From: Anaerolinea sp.
Lineage (GTDB): Bacteria > Chloroflexota > Anaerolineae > Anaerolineales > Villigracilaceae
Assembly: GCA_020723805.1 (NCBI GenBank)
Contig: DYID01000014.1
Location: 1,159-65,158 of the forward strand
DNA: 64,000 nucleotides
Direction: 5' to 3'
The position numbers were made by a program, and so were the translations under genes. Below the pieces are notes generated by a model. It had not been told where the DNA came from. It made no database searches and worked only from the letters and a program-made list of their open reading frames with translations. This document shows, piece by piece, positions 25,336-34,400 of this stretch. Position 1 is the stretch's first letter. The number at the start of each line of letters is the position of its first letter.

Positions 25336-26295
25336 ATGACCCTCGTCTCCATCGTCACCCCCTCCTACAATCAGGCGCGCTACCTCGAACAGACGCTTCT
25401 TTCCGTCTTTGAGCAGGATTACCCGCGCATCGAGTACATTGTCATTGACGGCGCCTCCACCGACGGCTCGGTGGACATCATCAAACAATACGCTGACCGC
25501 CTGGCATTCTGGGTCTCCGAAAAAGACAGCGGGCAGGCGGAAGCCATCAACAAAGGACTGGCGCGCGCAAGGGGCGACATCGTGGCATGGCTCAACTCCG
25601 ACGATTTCTACCTGCCCGGCGCGGTGACGGCGGCGGTGAAAGCGTTCGAATCGCACCCCGAAGCGGGACTGATTTACGGTGACACGGTGGCTGTGGACGA
25701 ACAAGGGGAGTTCATCCACTTTCCCCGCTGCGCCCAATGGACGCTGGACGACTTGCTCACCTTTCACATCCTTGGTCAGCCCGCCGTTTTCATGCGCCGC
25801 GATGTTTTGCTCCAGGCGGGTTTCCTCGACCCATCCTTTCACTTCCTGCTCGATCATCAACTCTGGATTCGCATGGCGTCCATCGCGCCGATGGTCTATG
25901 TTCCGGAGCGCTGGGCGGCGGGACGTTTCCACGAGTCTGCCAAGAACGTGGCGCAGGCGGCAAAATTTGGGGAAGAAGCCTTTCGCATTTTGGCGTGGGC
26001 AGAAAGTGACCGGCGGGTATCCGGCGCGTTGGCGCGAGTCCGTCGTCAGTCCCGCGCCGCTGCGTACCGCATCAACGCGCGCTACCTGCTCGATGCCGGG
26101 CAAGCCCCTCAGTCCCTCCAATCCTACCTGCAGAGTTTGCTCATCCATCCGAAAACCGCCCTCGTCGAATGGAAGCGCATCCTCTTTGCATTCCTGAGCC
26201 TTTTGGGGTTGGGCGTCCTGCACAAACATTACAACCGCTGGCGCAAGGCGCGGGCGCAAAAACGCGCGCTGTCGGAATCAAAGCGGAGCGGGTAA
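25336..26295 (+). CDS. Family 2 glycosyltransferase (duplicated pair, copy 1)
   Basis: A WcaA-type GT2 enzyme of 319 residues. Motifs: SIVTPSYNQARYLEQTLLS, IDGASTDGSVDIIKQYADR, WLNSDDFYLPGAV (DxD-equivalent), and LDHQLWIRMASIAP. A C-terminal extension of about 70 residues contains one hydrophobic stretch and a basic tail (RAQKRALSESKRSG) that may anchor it to the membrane. It is nearly identical in motif order to the gene at 27953, including WVSEKD, NKG and HPEAGL. Confidence 0.92.
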   Translation: MTLVSIVTPSYNQARYLEQTLLSVFEQDYPRIEYIVIDGASTDGSVDIIKQYADRLAFWVSEKDSGQAEAINKGLARARGDIVAWLNSDDFYLPGAVTAAVKAFESHPEAGLIYGDTVAVDEQGEFIHFPRCAQWTLDDLLTFHILGQPAVFMRRDVLLQAGFLDPSFHFLLDHQLWIRMASIAPMVYVPERWAAGRFHESAKNVAQAAKFGEEAFRILAWAESDRRVSGALARVRRQSRAAAYRINARYLLDAGQAPQSLQSYLQSLLIHPKTALVEWKRILFAFLSLLGLGVLHKHYNRWRKARAQKRALSESKRSG

Positions 26296-26298
26296 AAT
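26293..26298 (+). promoter_or_regulatory. TAAAAT box ten bases before the second GT39 gene
   Basis: Overlaps the end of the GT2 coding frame (its TAA stop). No Shine-Dalgarno motif precedes the ATG at 26309, and the spacing would place transcription start at the ATG. The -35 region (TGTCGG with 17-bp spacing) is weak. Confidence 0.35.
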
Positions 26299-26308
26299 CT
26301 TCGGGCTT

Positions 26309-27817
26309 ATGGACGATAAATCGTTCCTCGCTCCAAACCGTTGGGCGCTGGCATTTGTGCTGGCGCTTTTGTTCGGTTTGGGGCTGGGCATCCGCCTCAC
26401 CGACCTAACCGACCTGCCGCTCGACTTTCACCCCACCCGCCAGTTGTTTTCTGCCATCAAAGCGCGCGGCATGTACTATCAAACTGCGCCAAACATCCCC
26501 GACTGGCAGCGCAATGTTGCCCTGCGCGCCTACGAAGCGGACGCCACCCTCGAACCGCCTCTGCTGGATACGCTCGTCGCCGCTTCCTACCGCGTCTTCG
26601 GCGAACGGCTGTGGATTGCGCGGATTTACTCCTCGCTCTTTTGGATGATCGGCGGGATTTTCCTCTTCCTGCTCGCCCGCCAATTCCTGACCCTGGACGA
26701 AGCGCTTCTTTCTCTGACCTTTTACCTGCTCCTGCCCTACGGAATTTTTGCCAGCCGATCCTTTCAACCCGACCCGCTGATGGTGATGCTGATTCTCGCC
26801 GGCTGGTGGGCGGCAGTGCGCTGGAGCCGTCAGTCAACTTGGGGGTGGGCGCTCGCGGCGGGGCTCGCCGGCGGATTTGCCATCTTCGTCAAGTTGACGG
26901 CAGTCTTCTTCGTGGCAGGCGGATTTGCCGGGGCGGTGCTGTCGCGCTTTTCGCTCCGGCAGGCATTGCGGACGCCGCAGGTGTGGGGCATGGCAGCGCT
27001 GACCGTTGCACCGGGCGCGACATATGTCATTTATGGCACTTATATCGCCGGCTATCTGGGCTCGCAATTCAGCGGACGTTTCTTTCCCGAACTGCTCATC
27101 AATCCCTTTTTCTACCTGCGCTGGGAAGGCAAAGTGGCGCTGATTTTCGGGCATCTGGGTCTCGCGCTGGCACTGCTGGGACTGCTCTTCTTCCGCACGC
27201 GGGAAAGCCGTACCTTTGCCGTCTCGTTGTGGGCAGGGTACGTTCTCTTTGGCGTCATCTCCAACTATCACATCGCCAGCCACGATTATTACAGCCTGCC
27301 GCTCGTGCCGGTGACGGCGCTCTCGCTGGGGGCTTTGGGCGGGGTGACGCTTCGGGGTCTTGCCGAACAGGCTGAAAGGTCCGAATGGAAGCGCTGGTTC
27401 GTCCGCCTCACCTTGCTGTTTATCGCCGTCATGACCTTCTGGGATGTGCGCGTCCGCATGTTGGCTGTGGATTACCGTCCGCAGGCGGTGTTTTGGGCGG
27501 AAGTGGGCGAGACGCTCGGTCATCAGCCGGGGGTCATTGCGCTCACTCAGGATTATGGGTATCGGCTCGTATATTGGGGCTGGCAGAAGGCGGAACGGTG
27601 GCCCGAAGTACGAAACGAAGTCTTCGGCAGGCGCGGCGACGACCTGGCAGAACGTTTCGAACGGCTGACAAAGGGTAAACGCTTGTTCCTTGTCACTGAC
27701 TTCGATGAACTCCAGCGGCAGGCGGGGCTGGAGGAATACCTGCGCGGGCATTATCCCGTCTATGCCGAAGGGGACGGCTTTGTCATCTTCGACTTGACGA
27801 GGCGTCTGGAAAAGTGA
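26309..27817 (+). CDS. GT39/ArnT-type membrane glycosyltransferase, copy 2
   Basis: A 502-residue polytopic membrane protein, paralogous to the 23798 gene: LTDLPLDFHPTRQLFSA in the first loop, ARIYSSLFWMIGG, ASRSFQPDPLM, and LTQDYGYRLVYWGW near the end. About eleven helices and a short soluble C-terminal part. It likely transfers a sugar from a polyprenyl-phosphate donor at the outer face of the membrane. The two copies have diverged enough to suggest different donors or acceptors. Confidence 0.85.
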   Translation: MDDKSFLAPNRWALAFVLALLFGLGLGIRLTDLTDLPLDFHPTRQLFSAIKARGMYYQTAPNIPDWQRNVALRAYEADATLEPPLLDTLVAASYRVFGERLWIARIYSSLFWMIGGIFLFLLARQFLTLDEALLSLTFYLLLPYGIFASRSFQPDPLMVMLILAGWWAAVRWSRQSTWGWALAAGLAGGFAIFVKLTAVFFVAGGFAGAVLSRFSLRQALRTPQVWGMAALTVAPGATYVIYGTYIAGYLGSQFSGRFFPELLINPFFYLRWEGKVALIFGHLGLALALLGLLFFRTRESRTFAVSLWAGYVLFGVISNYHIASHDYYSLPLVPVTALSLGALGGVTLRGLAEQAERSEWKRWFVRLTLLFIAVMTFWDVRVRMLAVDYRPQAVFWAEVGETLGHQPGVIALTQDYGYRLVYWGWQKAERWPEVRNEVFGRRGDDLAERFERLTKGKRLFLVTDFDELQRQAGLEEYLRGHYPVYAEGDGFVIFDLTRRLEK

Positions 27818-27937
27818 AAATCCCGGCGCGTTGGCAAGTCTGAAGAACTTTTATAAATTGAGCAGGCGGCTTCAGCCCCGCTCAAGCCTTGTCTGCCATA
27901 ACTCGTTGTTTCGCAAAGATGCAATTTGTCCTCATGG

Positions 27938-27943
27938 TATGAT
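27938..27943 (+). promoter_or_regulatory. TATGAT box nine bases before the next GT2 gene
   Basis: Located in a 135-base non-coding gap. No ribosome site precedes the ATG at 27953 and no clear -35 exists, fitting a leaderless start seen for several genes here. Confidence 0.4.
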
Positions 27944-27952
27944 TTGACCGTC

Positions 27953-28732
27953 ATGAATCAACCCCTTGTTTCCATCGTCACCCCTTCCTTCAATCAGGCG
28001 CGTTTCCTCGAAGCGACCATCCGTTCCGTGCTGGAGCAGGATTACCCCAACCTTGAGTACATCATCGTGGACGGCGGCTCGACCGACGGCTCGGTGGAGG
28101 TCATTCGAAAGTATGCCGACCGCCTTGCCTGGTGGGTCTCCGAAAAAGACCAGGGACAGACCGACGCCCTCAATAAGGGATTTGCGCGGGCGCATGGCGA
28201 GATCCTCGCCTGGCTCAACTCCGACGATACCTACGAGCCCGGCGCGGTCTCTGCGGCGGTGCGCTATTTTCAGGCACACCCCGAAGCCGGGTTGGTGTAT
28301 GGCGACGCGCATTTCATTGACGAAGAAGGGCGCATCATCGGCAAATTCGCCGCCCGCCAGACCGATTACGCGCGCCTGCGCCGCGGCTACGTCCACATCC
28401 CACAGCAGGCGGCGTTCTTCCGCGCCGACTTGTGGCGCGAGGTCGGTCCGCTCGATCCGTCCTTCTACTTCGCCATGGACTACGACCTGTGGGTGCGCAT
28501 CGCCGCCCGCGCGCCAATTCACTACACCCCGCAATTGTGGGCGAACTTCCGCCTGCATTCGAGCGGCAAGACCATCACCGCCGACGACCGCTGCTGGCCC
28601 GAGATGATTCGCATCCACCGCAGGGACGGGGGCGGCTGGTTCGCGCCCATCGTGGCGAAGTATTACGTGCGGAAAGTCGTCGCACCCCTGCTCAACTGGC
28701 GACGCAGACTCCAGATGCGGCGATATCAATGA
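27953..28732 (+). CDS. Family 2 glycosyltransferase (duplicated pair, copy 2)
   Basis: A 259-residue GT2 enzyme: [65 protein letters not shown]. It lacks the C-terminal membrane-anchor-like extension of its paralogue at 25336. The chosen ATG begins directly at the conserved beta-strand; the frame extends nine codons further but without a ribosome site. It follows the second GT39 copy, repeating the same two-gene order. Confidence 0.92.
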   Translation: MNQPLVSIVTPSFNQARFLEATIRSVLEQDYPNLEYIIVDGGSTDGSVEVIRKYADRLAWWVSEKDQGQTDALNKGFARAHGEILAWLNSDDTYEPGAVSAAVRYFQAHPEAGLVYGDAHFIDEEGRIIGKFAARQTDYARLRRGYVHIPQQAAFFRADLWREVGPLDPSFYFAMDYDLWVRIAARAPIHYTPQLWANFRLHSSGKTITADDRCWPEMIRIHRRDGGGWFAPIVAKYYVRKVVAPLLNWRRRLQMRRYQ

Positions 28733-28790
28733 GACTGTAGTAACGACTTCAGTCGTTTCTGGTGATGATTGAAATCGTCACTACGGATTT
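28733..28790. repeat. Twin-palindrome intergenic element
   Basis: Starts and ends with inverted GTAGTAACGA / TCGTCACTAC. Contains two short palindromic words, ACGACTTCAGTCGT and GTGATGATTGAAATCGTCAC. The architecture (two palindromes joined by a short TTTC-type spacer) matches the elements at 34317, 44519 and 46015, although the words differ. Confidence 0.65.
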
Positions 28791-28804
28791 TGTCAGGTGA
28801 CCTC

Positions 28805-29521
28805 GTGAAAAAACGTCTCCTTGCCCCTCCCTCTGCCGACGACCTGATTCAACTCCTGCAAGCCTGGCGCTTCTGGGTGTTGAGCGGGCTGGTCGGTGCG
28901 CTCCTTGGCGGGCTGATTTATCTCCTCTTCCCGCCCGATTTCCGCGCCCGCGCCACCATCGTTGTGGATTTCAATATGGAGCAGGCGTGGTCCCTGGATT
29001 CGGACCGCGAACTGTTCTACTACCTCGAGCGCGAAGCCCGCAAACTCGAAGAGGTTGCCTGGGCAGACGCCACGCTTGCCAAGGTTGCGGAAGAAGCGGG
29101 CAATGTAACCGTCGCCGAATTGCGCGGCGGCATCCTCGAACTTAGCGAACCCGCCGATGGCGGCTGGCACTTCCACGCCAACGCCCCCGACCCTGCCCGC
29201 GCCGAACGGCTGGCGTCGCTTTGGGCAGAAGCCTTCACCGTGCAAGTCCGCCAGGGCATCCAAACCGCCGTCGCGCTCGACGCCGCCCGCAAGGCGCTCG
29301 AAGCGAACCCGACCGACGAGGCACTGCTTGCGCGCGTCCGCGAACTCGAAGCGCAATCGCTCGGCATCACGCCCGAACTGCAAATCTCGCCCCAGCAGCT
29401 CACCGACCTCAACCCTCAGCGGCGCGTCCGCCTTGCCAACTATCTTTTTGCCGGGGCGGTCATTCTGATGACGCTCGGCGCGTTATTCATCCTCCTCTTC
29501 GGAACGGATAAGCGTGCGTAA
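28805..29521 (+). CDS. Wzz-like chain-length/polysaccharide co-polymerase-type protein
   Basis: A 238-residue protein with an N-terminal membrane helix (WVLSGLVGALLGGLIYLLFPP, about 24-44), an extracytoplasmic alpha-rich domain, and a C-terminal helix (LFAGAVILMTLGALFILLF). This two-helix topology and the FRARATIVVDF start of the loop are those of Wzz/PCP proteins that set glycan chain length. A GTG start preceded by AGGTGA is chosen, because the longer TTG frame would begin inside the repeat element. It overlaps the ligase-like gene by eight bases. Confidence 0.8.
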   Translation: MKKRLLAPPSADDLIQLLQAWRFWVLSGLVGALLGGLIYLLFPPDFRARATIVVDFNMEQAWSLDSDRELFYYLEREARKLEEVAWADATLAKVAEEAGNVTVAELRGGILELSEPADGGWHFHANAPDPARAERLASLWAEAFTVQVRQGIQTAVALDAARKALEANPTDEALLARVRELEAQSLGITPELQISPQQLTDLNPQRRVRLANYLFAGAVILMTLGALFILLFGTDKRA

Positions 29522-31028
29522 GCCGACCCTCGACTCCCTCGCCCGCTTCCTATGGGCGCTGACGCTCGTGACCCTGCCGGTCACCAGTTTCCGCTTCCTG
29601 CCGTTCATGGGCGCGGGGACGTTCGTCCGCCCGCTGGCGCTTTATCCGTTGGGACTTCTTCTCCCCATCCTGCTCTACCAAATCTGGACGCGGCGCATCG
29701 TCCGACCCTGGAGCGGCTCGCTGACCATTCTGCTTGCCTTCACGCTGACAGCGCTCCTCGCCACCGCCTTTGGCTCGCTGCTTGCCCCCCTCGAATTGCG
29801 CGGACAAACCTACTTCGACCGCGCCCTGCGCGCCTGGGTGACACTGGTCATCGGTTTCTCCTTTTTCCTCGCCGCCGTGTGGATGAACCGCGGTGAAGAC
29901 GACCTCAAGTTCTCGCTGAAATGGCTGCTGGCGGGACTGGTCCTGCACATCGTTTGGGGAGGGATTCAAGCGGTGGGACTGCAACTCGGTCTGCGCCGCG
30001 AGTTGAACGAGATACAAACCCTGTTCTCGATTCGCGGACTTCCCCGCAACCGGCGCATTGCCGGGTTTGCCTACGAACCTTCGTGGCTGGCGGGTCAACT
30101 GGCGGCGCTCTACTTGCCCTGGTTGTTTGCATCCCTGTTGGCGAAGGTTCGTTTGACGAAATTCAAATGGCTGGAGCCTGTGCTTCTAATTGGTGCATTG
30201 ATTACGCTTTTGCTCACCTACTCGCGCGGCGGGTTGTTCATCACGGCGGTTGCGGTGTTGCTGACTTTTATCGTAGCAGGGGCTGATGTGAGGAAGGATA
30301 TCTCAGCGTGGTATCGGGCAGGTTTCAGCCGAGGCGGAGGTAAAAGCAAATGGGGGAGGATTCAGGCGGCGGGGAGTCGGGCTGCGGTCAGTCTCATCCT
30401 GATTGGGGCAGTGGTCGGCGCGGGCGTCTTCCTCGCAGACAAAGGGTACATCTCCGCGTTGTGGAATTCGTCGGCTGAGAGTCTGTGGGATTACGTCATT
30501 GACGCGTATCTCGGTCCGCGAGTGGCGTATGTGGCGGCGGCGTGGGAGGCGTTCCAGTCGCATCCGCTCACGGGCGTGGGGCTGGGCGCGAGCGGCTTCC
30601 GCATGTACGCCAACATGCCCGACTGGGCGCTGCAAGGTGTGCCGGAGATTGCACAGCAGTTGAGCCCCTCGGCGGGTTTGTATCCCAACCCAAAGAATTT
30701 ATACGTGCGTTTGCTGGCGGAGATGGGACTGCCCGGCTTTCTGTTGTACGTGACCTTCCTCTTCAACCTGCTGGCATACGCGCTCAAGGGGCTGCGGCAG
30801 GCGGAGCCGTTCTGGCGGTTTGCCGGTGCGGCGGGCTTCTTCAGCGTGATTGCGATTGCCGCGCAGGGCATCTCGCAGGATTCGTTTGCCATGCCGGAGA
30901 TGTGGATCAACCTGGGCATTCTCGCTGGTCTGGTTTCGTTTGGGTTAGAATCGAAAAAATCCATCACCCCATCCCCTACCCTGAAGGGCACACGTCTCCC
31001 GCAGGGAGAGGGGCAGGAGACTCAATGA
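29514..31028 (+). CDS. O-antigen ligase/polymerase-like membrane protein
   Basis: A 504-residue protein with about twelve helices and a large periplasmic-type loop containing LGPRVAYVAAAWEAFQSHPLTGVGLGASGF, as in the Wzy_C/WaaL family (H-x-x-x-G-x-G motif). GTG start. It probably polymerises or attaches the surface glycan. The last 20 or so residues (SITPSPTLKGTRLPQGEG) are encoded by a low-complexity repeat (about 30959-31022) of the type also found inside queG, so the natural C-terminus probably lay at the preceding LESKK. Confidence 0.85.
   Translation: MRKPTLDSLARFLWALTLVTLPVTSFRFLPFMGAGTFVRPLALYPLGLLLPILLYQIWTRRIVRPWSGSLTILLAFTLTALLATAFGSLLAPLELRGQTYFDRALRAWVTLVIGFSFFLAAVWMNRGEDDLKFSLKWLLAGLVLHIVWGGIQAVGLQLGLRRELNEIQTLFSIRGLPRNRRIAGFAYEPSWLAGQLAALYLPWLFASLLAKVRLTKFKWLEPVLLIGALITLLLTYSRGGLFITAVAVLLTFIVAGADVRKDISAWYRAGFSRGGGKSKWGRIQAAGSRAAVSLILIGAVVGAGVFLADKGYISALWNSSAESLWDYVIDAYLGPRVAYVAAAWEAFQSHPLTGVGLGASGFRMYANMPDWALQGVPEIAQQLSPSAGLYPNPKNLYVRLLAEMGLPGFLLYVTFLFNLLAYALKGLRQAEPFWRFAGAAGFFSVIAIAAQGISQDSFAMPEMWINLGILAGLVSFGLESKKSITPSPTLKGTRLPQGEGQETQ
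30959..31022. repeat. CCCCATCCCCTACCC...GGGAGAGGGG repeat, inside the ligase C-terminus
   Basis: A C-rich arm followed by a G-rich complementary arm around GAAGGGCACACGTCTCCC. It is read through in frame as the final tail of the ligase-like gene. A related word lies in queG (35162-35222) and between genes at 40270-40300. Confidence 0.6.
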
Positions 31029-31753
31029 TCGTACTTTCCGTTGGTATGCCGCGCGCCGGTTCGGGCTGGCATTACAATCTTATCCATGACCTCATGAAGA
31101 CGGCGGGTTACACCGACGCGCGTCTGATCCGCGAGAAGTATCGCCTGCAAAGCATTCTGACGGAGGTCAACTGCAATATCGGCGTGCTTTCGGCGCGGCG
31201 CATGGCGATGGTGGCGGTGCCTGCCCTGCTGGGCAACAATTTCGTCATCAAGGCACATGCGGGACCTTCGGTTTCCTCGCGTCTGCTTCAGCGCCTGGGC
31301 TTGCTTCGCATCACCTACATTTACCGCGACCCGCGCGATGCGATGCTCTCGGCATACGACTATGGTCAGCGCGCTCTGCAAAAGGGACGTCCCAATGCCT
31401 TTTCGCATCTCACCGATTTCGACAAGAGCCTCGCTTTCATCCTGGAGTACGTCCGCATTTGGGAGGCATGGATGCAGGAGCGGGATGTGCTGACCGCGCG
31501 TTACGAAGACCTGCTCAGGAACTACGATGCAGAAGCGGAACGTCTGCTGGGATTCCTGCGGTTGGACGGAAACAGTCCCGAGGTCCGTGCGGTGATCGAG
31601 AAGTATCGCCCCGGCGCGGCGGAGGGACAGCAGGGGCTGCATTTTTATAAGGGCAAGATCGGCAGGTTCCGCGAAGCGTACACGGCTGAACAGCAGGCGA
31701 TCCTGCGCGAGAAACTGAGACCCTATCTTTCCAAAATGGGCTACGAACTCTAA
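31025..31753 (+). CDS. Sulfotransferase family protein
   Basis: A 242-residue predicted PAPS-dependent sulfotransferase. The PSB loop is VGMPRAGSGWHYNLI at the extreme N-terminus and the 3'-phosphate motif is IYRDPRDAMLSAYD. KGKIGRFREAYTAEQ corresponds to the conserved C-terminal region. The ATG overlaps the ligase stop (ATGA), so the long upstream frame was discarded. It ends the polysaccharide locus and implies sulfated surface glycan or lipid. Confidence 0.88.
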   Translation: MIVLSVGMPRAGSGWHYNLIHDLMKTAGYTDARLIREKYRLQSILTEVNCNIGVLSARRMAMVAVPALLGNNFVIKAHAGPSVSSRLLQRLGLLRITYIYRDPRDAMLSAYDYGQRALQKGRPNAFSHLTDFDKSLAFILEYVRIWEAWMQERDVLTARYEDLLRNYDAEAERLLGFLRLDGNSPEVRAVIEKYRPGAAEGQQGLHFYKGKIGRFREAYTAEQQAILREKLRPYLSKMGYEL

Positions 31754-31797
31754 TCCATCTGTAACGCCGCGCCAGAGATACCTGCATGGTTTTCGGG

Positions 31798-31803
31798 TAT
31801 GAT
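31798..31803 (+). promoter_or_regulatory. TATGAT box six bases before the sensor kinase ATG
   Basis: Lies in the 56-base gap after the sulfotransferase; no ribosome site is visible before the ATG at 31810. Suggests a new, leaderless transcription unit. -35 weak. Confidence 0.4.
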
Positions 31804-31809
31804 TGACTC

Positions 31810-33540
31810 ATGCAAAGGTACGACACCCCTTACGCCGCCGACTGGTTTGCCGCTTCGCTGCGCTGGCTGATGCTGGTGGGGCTCATGCTTTCGCTGGCGC
31901 TGCGCGGGCAAATTGGCGCCCCGCCCTTTTGGGTGTTGGCGGCGCTGTTTGTCTGGAATACTGCCATGAGCGTGCTGGCGGGGTTGAGCATGCGCCTGCC
32001 ATATCATCGTCACATTGTGCTGGGAGTTGATTTTTTGCTCTCCGCCTTGTTCTTTGTAACGCAAAGCCTCCAGCCGGGCGGCGCATCCATGTGGACGGCG
32101 GCGCTGCCCATCTTTGCGGGGGCAATTTACTTTGAACTGTGGGGGGCGTTTCTCGCGGCGCTGGCGTTTGCTATTTTGCAGTTTTTCGTTTTGCAGTTTT
32201 CCGTTTCGACCGAAATCTTTTTCACGCTGACGGCGGGCGTAATCGGTGCATTGATTGGACGCTTTGGGATGCGCAGCCTGCGGACATCACGCAAGGTGCG
32301 GGTGGATGCGGAAGAACGCCGCCGCCGCGCCGAGACCGAACGCCTGCGCGCCATCTACGAACTGACCTCCTCGCTGACGGCGACTCTCAGTTACAAACGC
32401 GTCCTCGACGCCGCCCTCGACCTGGGCTACAACGCCCTCAACCCCATCGTTGACCCGGACGAGGAGCGCGACGAGCGGCTGGTCAGCGCGGCGTTTTTGA
32501 TTCGAGGCGATGAACTGCGCGTAGGGTCGGCGCGCCGCTTTACCAACGCCGATTTACGCGCCACCCTGCACGGCAAGGAAGGCATCCTCAAGCGGGTGCT
32601 GGACGAGGGCGAGGCGGTGTTGGTTCAGGATGTGGGGTACGACCCGGAACTGGGGCGCATCGTGGCTTTGCGCTCGTGCTCCTCCGCATACTGTCTTCCT
32701 CTGCGGAGCGGCTTCAACGTCTATGGGGCGATGCTGTTTGCCCACCCCGACCCCAATTACTTTACAAAGGAACGCCGCGAACTGCTCGACATCATCGGCA
32801 GGCAGGCGGTGATTGCGGTGCAGAATGCCAGCCTGTATCAGGACCTGGTCGAGGAAAAGGAGCGCATGGTGGAGGTCCAGGAAGAGACGCGCAAGAAACT
32901 GGCGCGCGACCTGCACGACGGTCCCACCCAGTCGGTGGCGGCGATGGCGATGCGCATCAACCTCGTCCGCCGCATGATGGCGAAGAACCCGCAGGAGGCG
33001 CTGGAGGAACTGCAAAAGATCGAGGAACTGGCGCACCGCACCACGAAGGAAATCCGTCACATGCTCTTCACCCTGCGCCCGCTCATCCTCGAGTCGCAGG
33101 GGTTGAATGCCGCGCTTCAGGCGATGGCGGAGAAGATGCGCGAGACCTTCACGCAGAACGTGGTCATCAACGTGGATGAGAGCGTGGTGCAAAACATGGA
33201 GATGGGCAAGCAGGGCGTGATTTTCTACATCATCGAGGAGGCGGTCAACAACGCCCGCAAGCACGCCAGTGCGGCGCACATTTGGGTACGCTTGCGTCCC
33301 TTCGAGAAGGAAATCGCCCTGCTGGAAATCGAGGACGACGGCGTCGGCTTCGATGTGGCGGCGGTGAACAAATCCTACGATAAGCGCGGCAGTCTGGGCA
33401 TGGTCAACCTGCGCGAACGCACCGAACTGGTGAACGGACTACTGAACATTGATTCCGCCCCTGGCAAAGGCACGCGGATTCAGGTCTATATCCCGCTTTC
33501 GGAGGAAGCCGCCGACCGCCTGCATCACGCGAAGGGGTGA
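31810..33540 (+). CDS. NarL-type sensor histidine kinase with GAF domain
   Basis: A 576-residue membrane-bound kinase. Five or six N-terminal helices (about 15-150), a short coiled coil (RVDAEERRRRAETERLRAIYEL), a GAF domain (about 185-345), a HisKA_3 dimerisation domain with phospho-acceptor His369 (ARDLHDGPTQSV) and a HATPase domain (about 450-570) with N-box EEAVNNARKHA, DDGVGFD and GSLGMVNLRERTE. This is the LiaS/DesK/NarX class, which normally partners a NarL-family regulator. None is encoded nearby, so it is an orphan in this window. Confidence 0.94.
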   Translation: MQRYDTPYAADWFAASLRWLMLVGLMLSLALRGQIGAPPFWVLAALFVWNTAMSVLAGLSMRLPYHRHIVLGVDFLLSALFFVTQSLQPGGASMWTAALPIFAGAIYFELWGAFLAALAFAILQFFVLQFSVSTEIFFTLTAGVIGALIGRFGMRSLRTSRKVRVDAEERRRRAETERLRAIYELTSSLTATLSYKRVLDAALDLGYNALNPIVDPDEERDERLVSAAFLIRGDELRVGSARRFTNADLRATLHGKEGILKRVLDEGEAVLVQDVGYDPELGRIVALRSCSSAYCLPLRSGFNVYGAMLFAHPDPNYFTKERRELLDIIGRQAVIAVQNASLYQDLVEEKERMVEVQEETRKKLARDLHDGPTQSVAAMAMRINLVRRMMAKNPQEALEELQKIEELAHRTTKEIRHMLFTLRPLILESQGLNAALQAMAEKMRETFTQNVVINVDESVVQNMEMGKQGVIFYIIEEAVNNARKHASAAHIWVRLRPFEKEIALLEIEDDGVGFDVAAVNKSYDKRGSLGMVNLRERTELVNGLLNIDSAPGKGTRIQVYIPLSEEAADRLHHAKG

Positions 33541-33628
33541 TCTCACGAAAGCGCCTATTTGGCGGTCTCTACCGCCTGTGCTGCGCTAGAGCGCGTGCAC
33601 TACGCGGCTTTTTATGCGGCACAGATAA

Positions 33629-34261
33629 TCAACCAAACATCTCTTGCAATATTCCCCTTGCTTTCATCACCGCCCTGGCTCGATGGCTGAGGCGGTTTTT
33701 TTCATCCATGCTGAGTTCTGCCATGGTCTTGCCCAATTCGGGCAGGAGGAAGATGGGGTCGTAGCCGAATCCGCCCGTGCCGCGTTCTTCGGGGATGATC
33801 TCGCCTTCGCAAAAACCATGGGTAATTTGTAATTTGGAATCGGGTGTTGCGATGGCAATGGTGGCGTGGAAGCGGGCAGTCCATGGGCGGGGGAAGGCGG
33901 CGAGTTTGTTGAGCAGATATTTGCGCCGCTCTCCGTCTGAGAGTTTCCCCCCTCCGGCTCCCCCCAAATTCTGTGAATTTAGGGGGAGAGCACCGTAACG
34001 GGCGGAGTATAAGCCGGGCTCGCCGCCGAGCGCGTCCACTTCGAGACCGGAGTCGTCGGCGAGGGAGATGAGATTGCTCGCCTGTGCAAAGGCAATTGCT
34101 TTTTTGGCGGCGTTTTTGGCATAGGTGACGCCGTCTTCGACGACATCGAGGTCGAGTCCGATTTTGGCAGGCGTAACGAGTTCGATGCCCAGGTCGGCGA
34201 GGAGTTCTTGAAATTCGGCGAGTTTGCCGGGGTTGTTGGTGGCGATGAGGAGTTTACTCAT
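33629..34261 (-). CDS. rdgB: XTP/dITP diphosphatase (RdgB/HAM1)
   Basis: House-cleaning pyrophosphatase that removes ITP, dITP and XTP. The 210 residues begin at MSKLLIATNNPGKLAEF, include SLADDSGLEVDALGG, GFGYDPIFLLPE and the C-terminal KNRLSHRARA. The family normally has a short loop after YSARYG. Here an extra glycine-rich stretch (ALPLNSQNLGGAGGGKL) is encoded by a palindromic repeat. A second short insert (KLQITHG) reads an ATTACAAATTACC word. Upstream, an octamer repeat array precedes the ATG, and no strong ribosome site is seen. Confidence 0.93.
   Translation of the reverse strand: MSKLLIATNNPGKLAEFQELLADLGIELVTPAKIGLDLDVVEDGVTYAKNAAKKAIAFAQASNLISLADDSGLEVDALGGEPGLYSARYGALPLNSQNLGGAGGGKLSDGERRKYLLNKLAAFPRPWTARFHATIAIATPDSKLQITHGFCEGEIIPEERGTGGFGYDPIFLLPELGKTMAELSMDEKNRLSHRARAVMKARGILQEMFG
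33938..33992. repeat. Palindromic repeat inserted in frame within rdgB
   Basis: CCCCCCAAATTCTGTGAATTTAGGGGG-type inverted word flanked by CCCCTCCGGCTCC. It is translated as part of RdgB and lengthens the loop after YSARYG. Sequence character is that of intergenic repeats rather than of coding DNA. Confidence 0.6.
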
Positions 34262-34262
34262 G

Positions 34263-34294
34263 GTAGGTGGTAACTGGTAATTGGTGAATTGTCC
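34263..34294. repeat. GGTAAT octamer array upstream of rdgB
   Basis: Degenerate tandem words GGTAGGTG GTAACTG GTAATTG GTGAATTG immediately before the rdgB start on the - strand. Same family as the arrays in the acetyl-CoA pathway operon. Confidence 0.6.
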
Positions 34295-34316
34295 ATTTGC
34301 TGATTTGTTTTCTTGA

Positions 34317-34400
34317 TTTACCTTACGCATTTCCTTCGTAGCGCGACATTTATGTTGCCTGAAAACGCGGGATGAATCTCGCGCTACCGCTTAACATCAG
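34317..34400. repeat. MITE-like twin-palindrome element
   Basis: Contains TTACGCA near the left end and TTAACATCAG at the right, a GTAGCGCGACATTTATGTTGC palindrome-like word and CGCGGGATGAATCTCGCG, joined by CTGAAAA. It lies between queG and rdgB on the same strand. Confidence 0.65.

Noticed and set aside
28769-28804. TTG start for the Wzz-like protein
   Set aside because: Falls inside the twin-palindrome repeat; the GTG at 28805 has an AGGTGA site.
30542-31024. Longer start for the second sulfotransferase
   Set aside because: The extension overlaps the ligase gene in another frame; the ATGA overlap and the PSB loop at residue 9 fix the start at 31025.
33541-33628. Possible tRNA or small RNA between the kinase and rdgB
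   Set aside because: Palindromic words are present but no cloverleaf arms or T-loop could be found.
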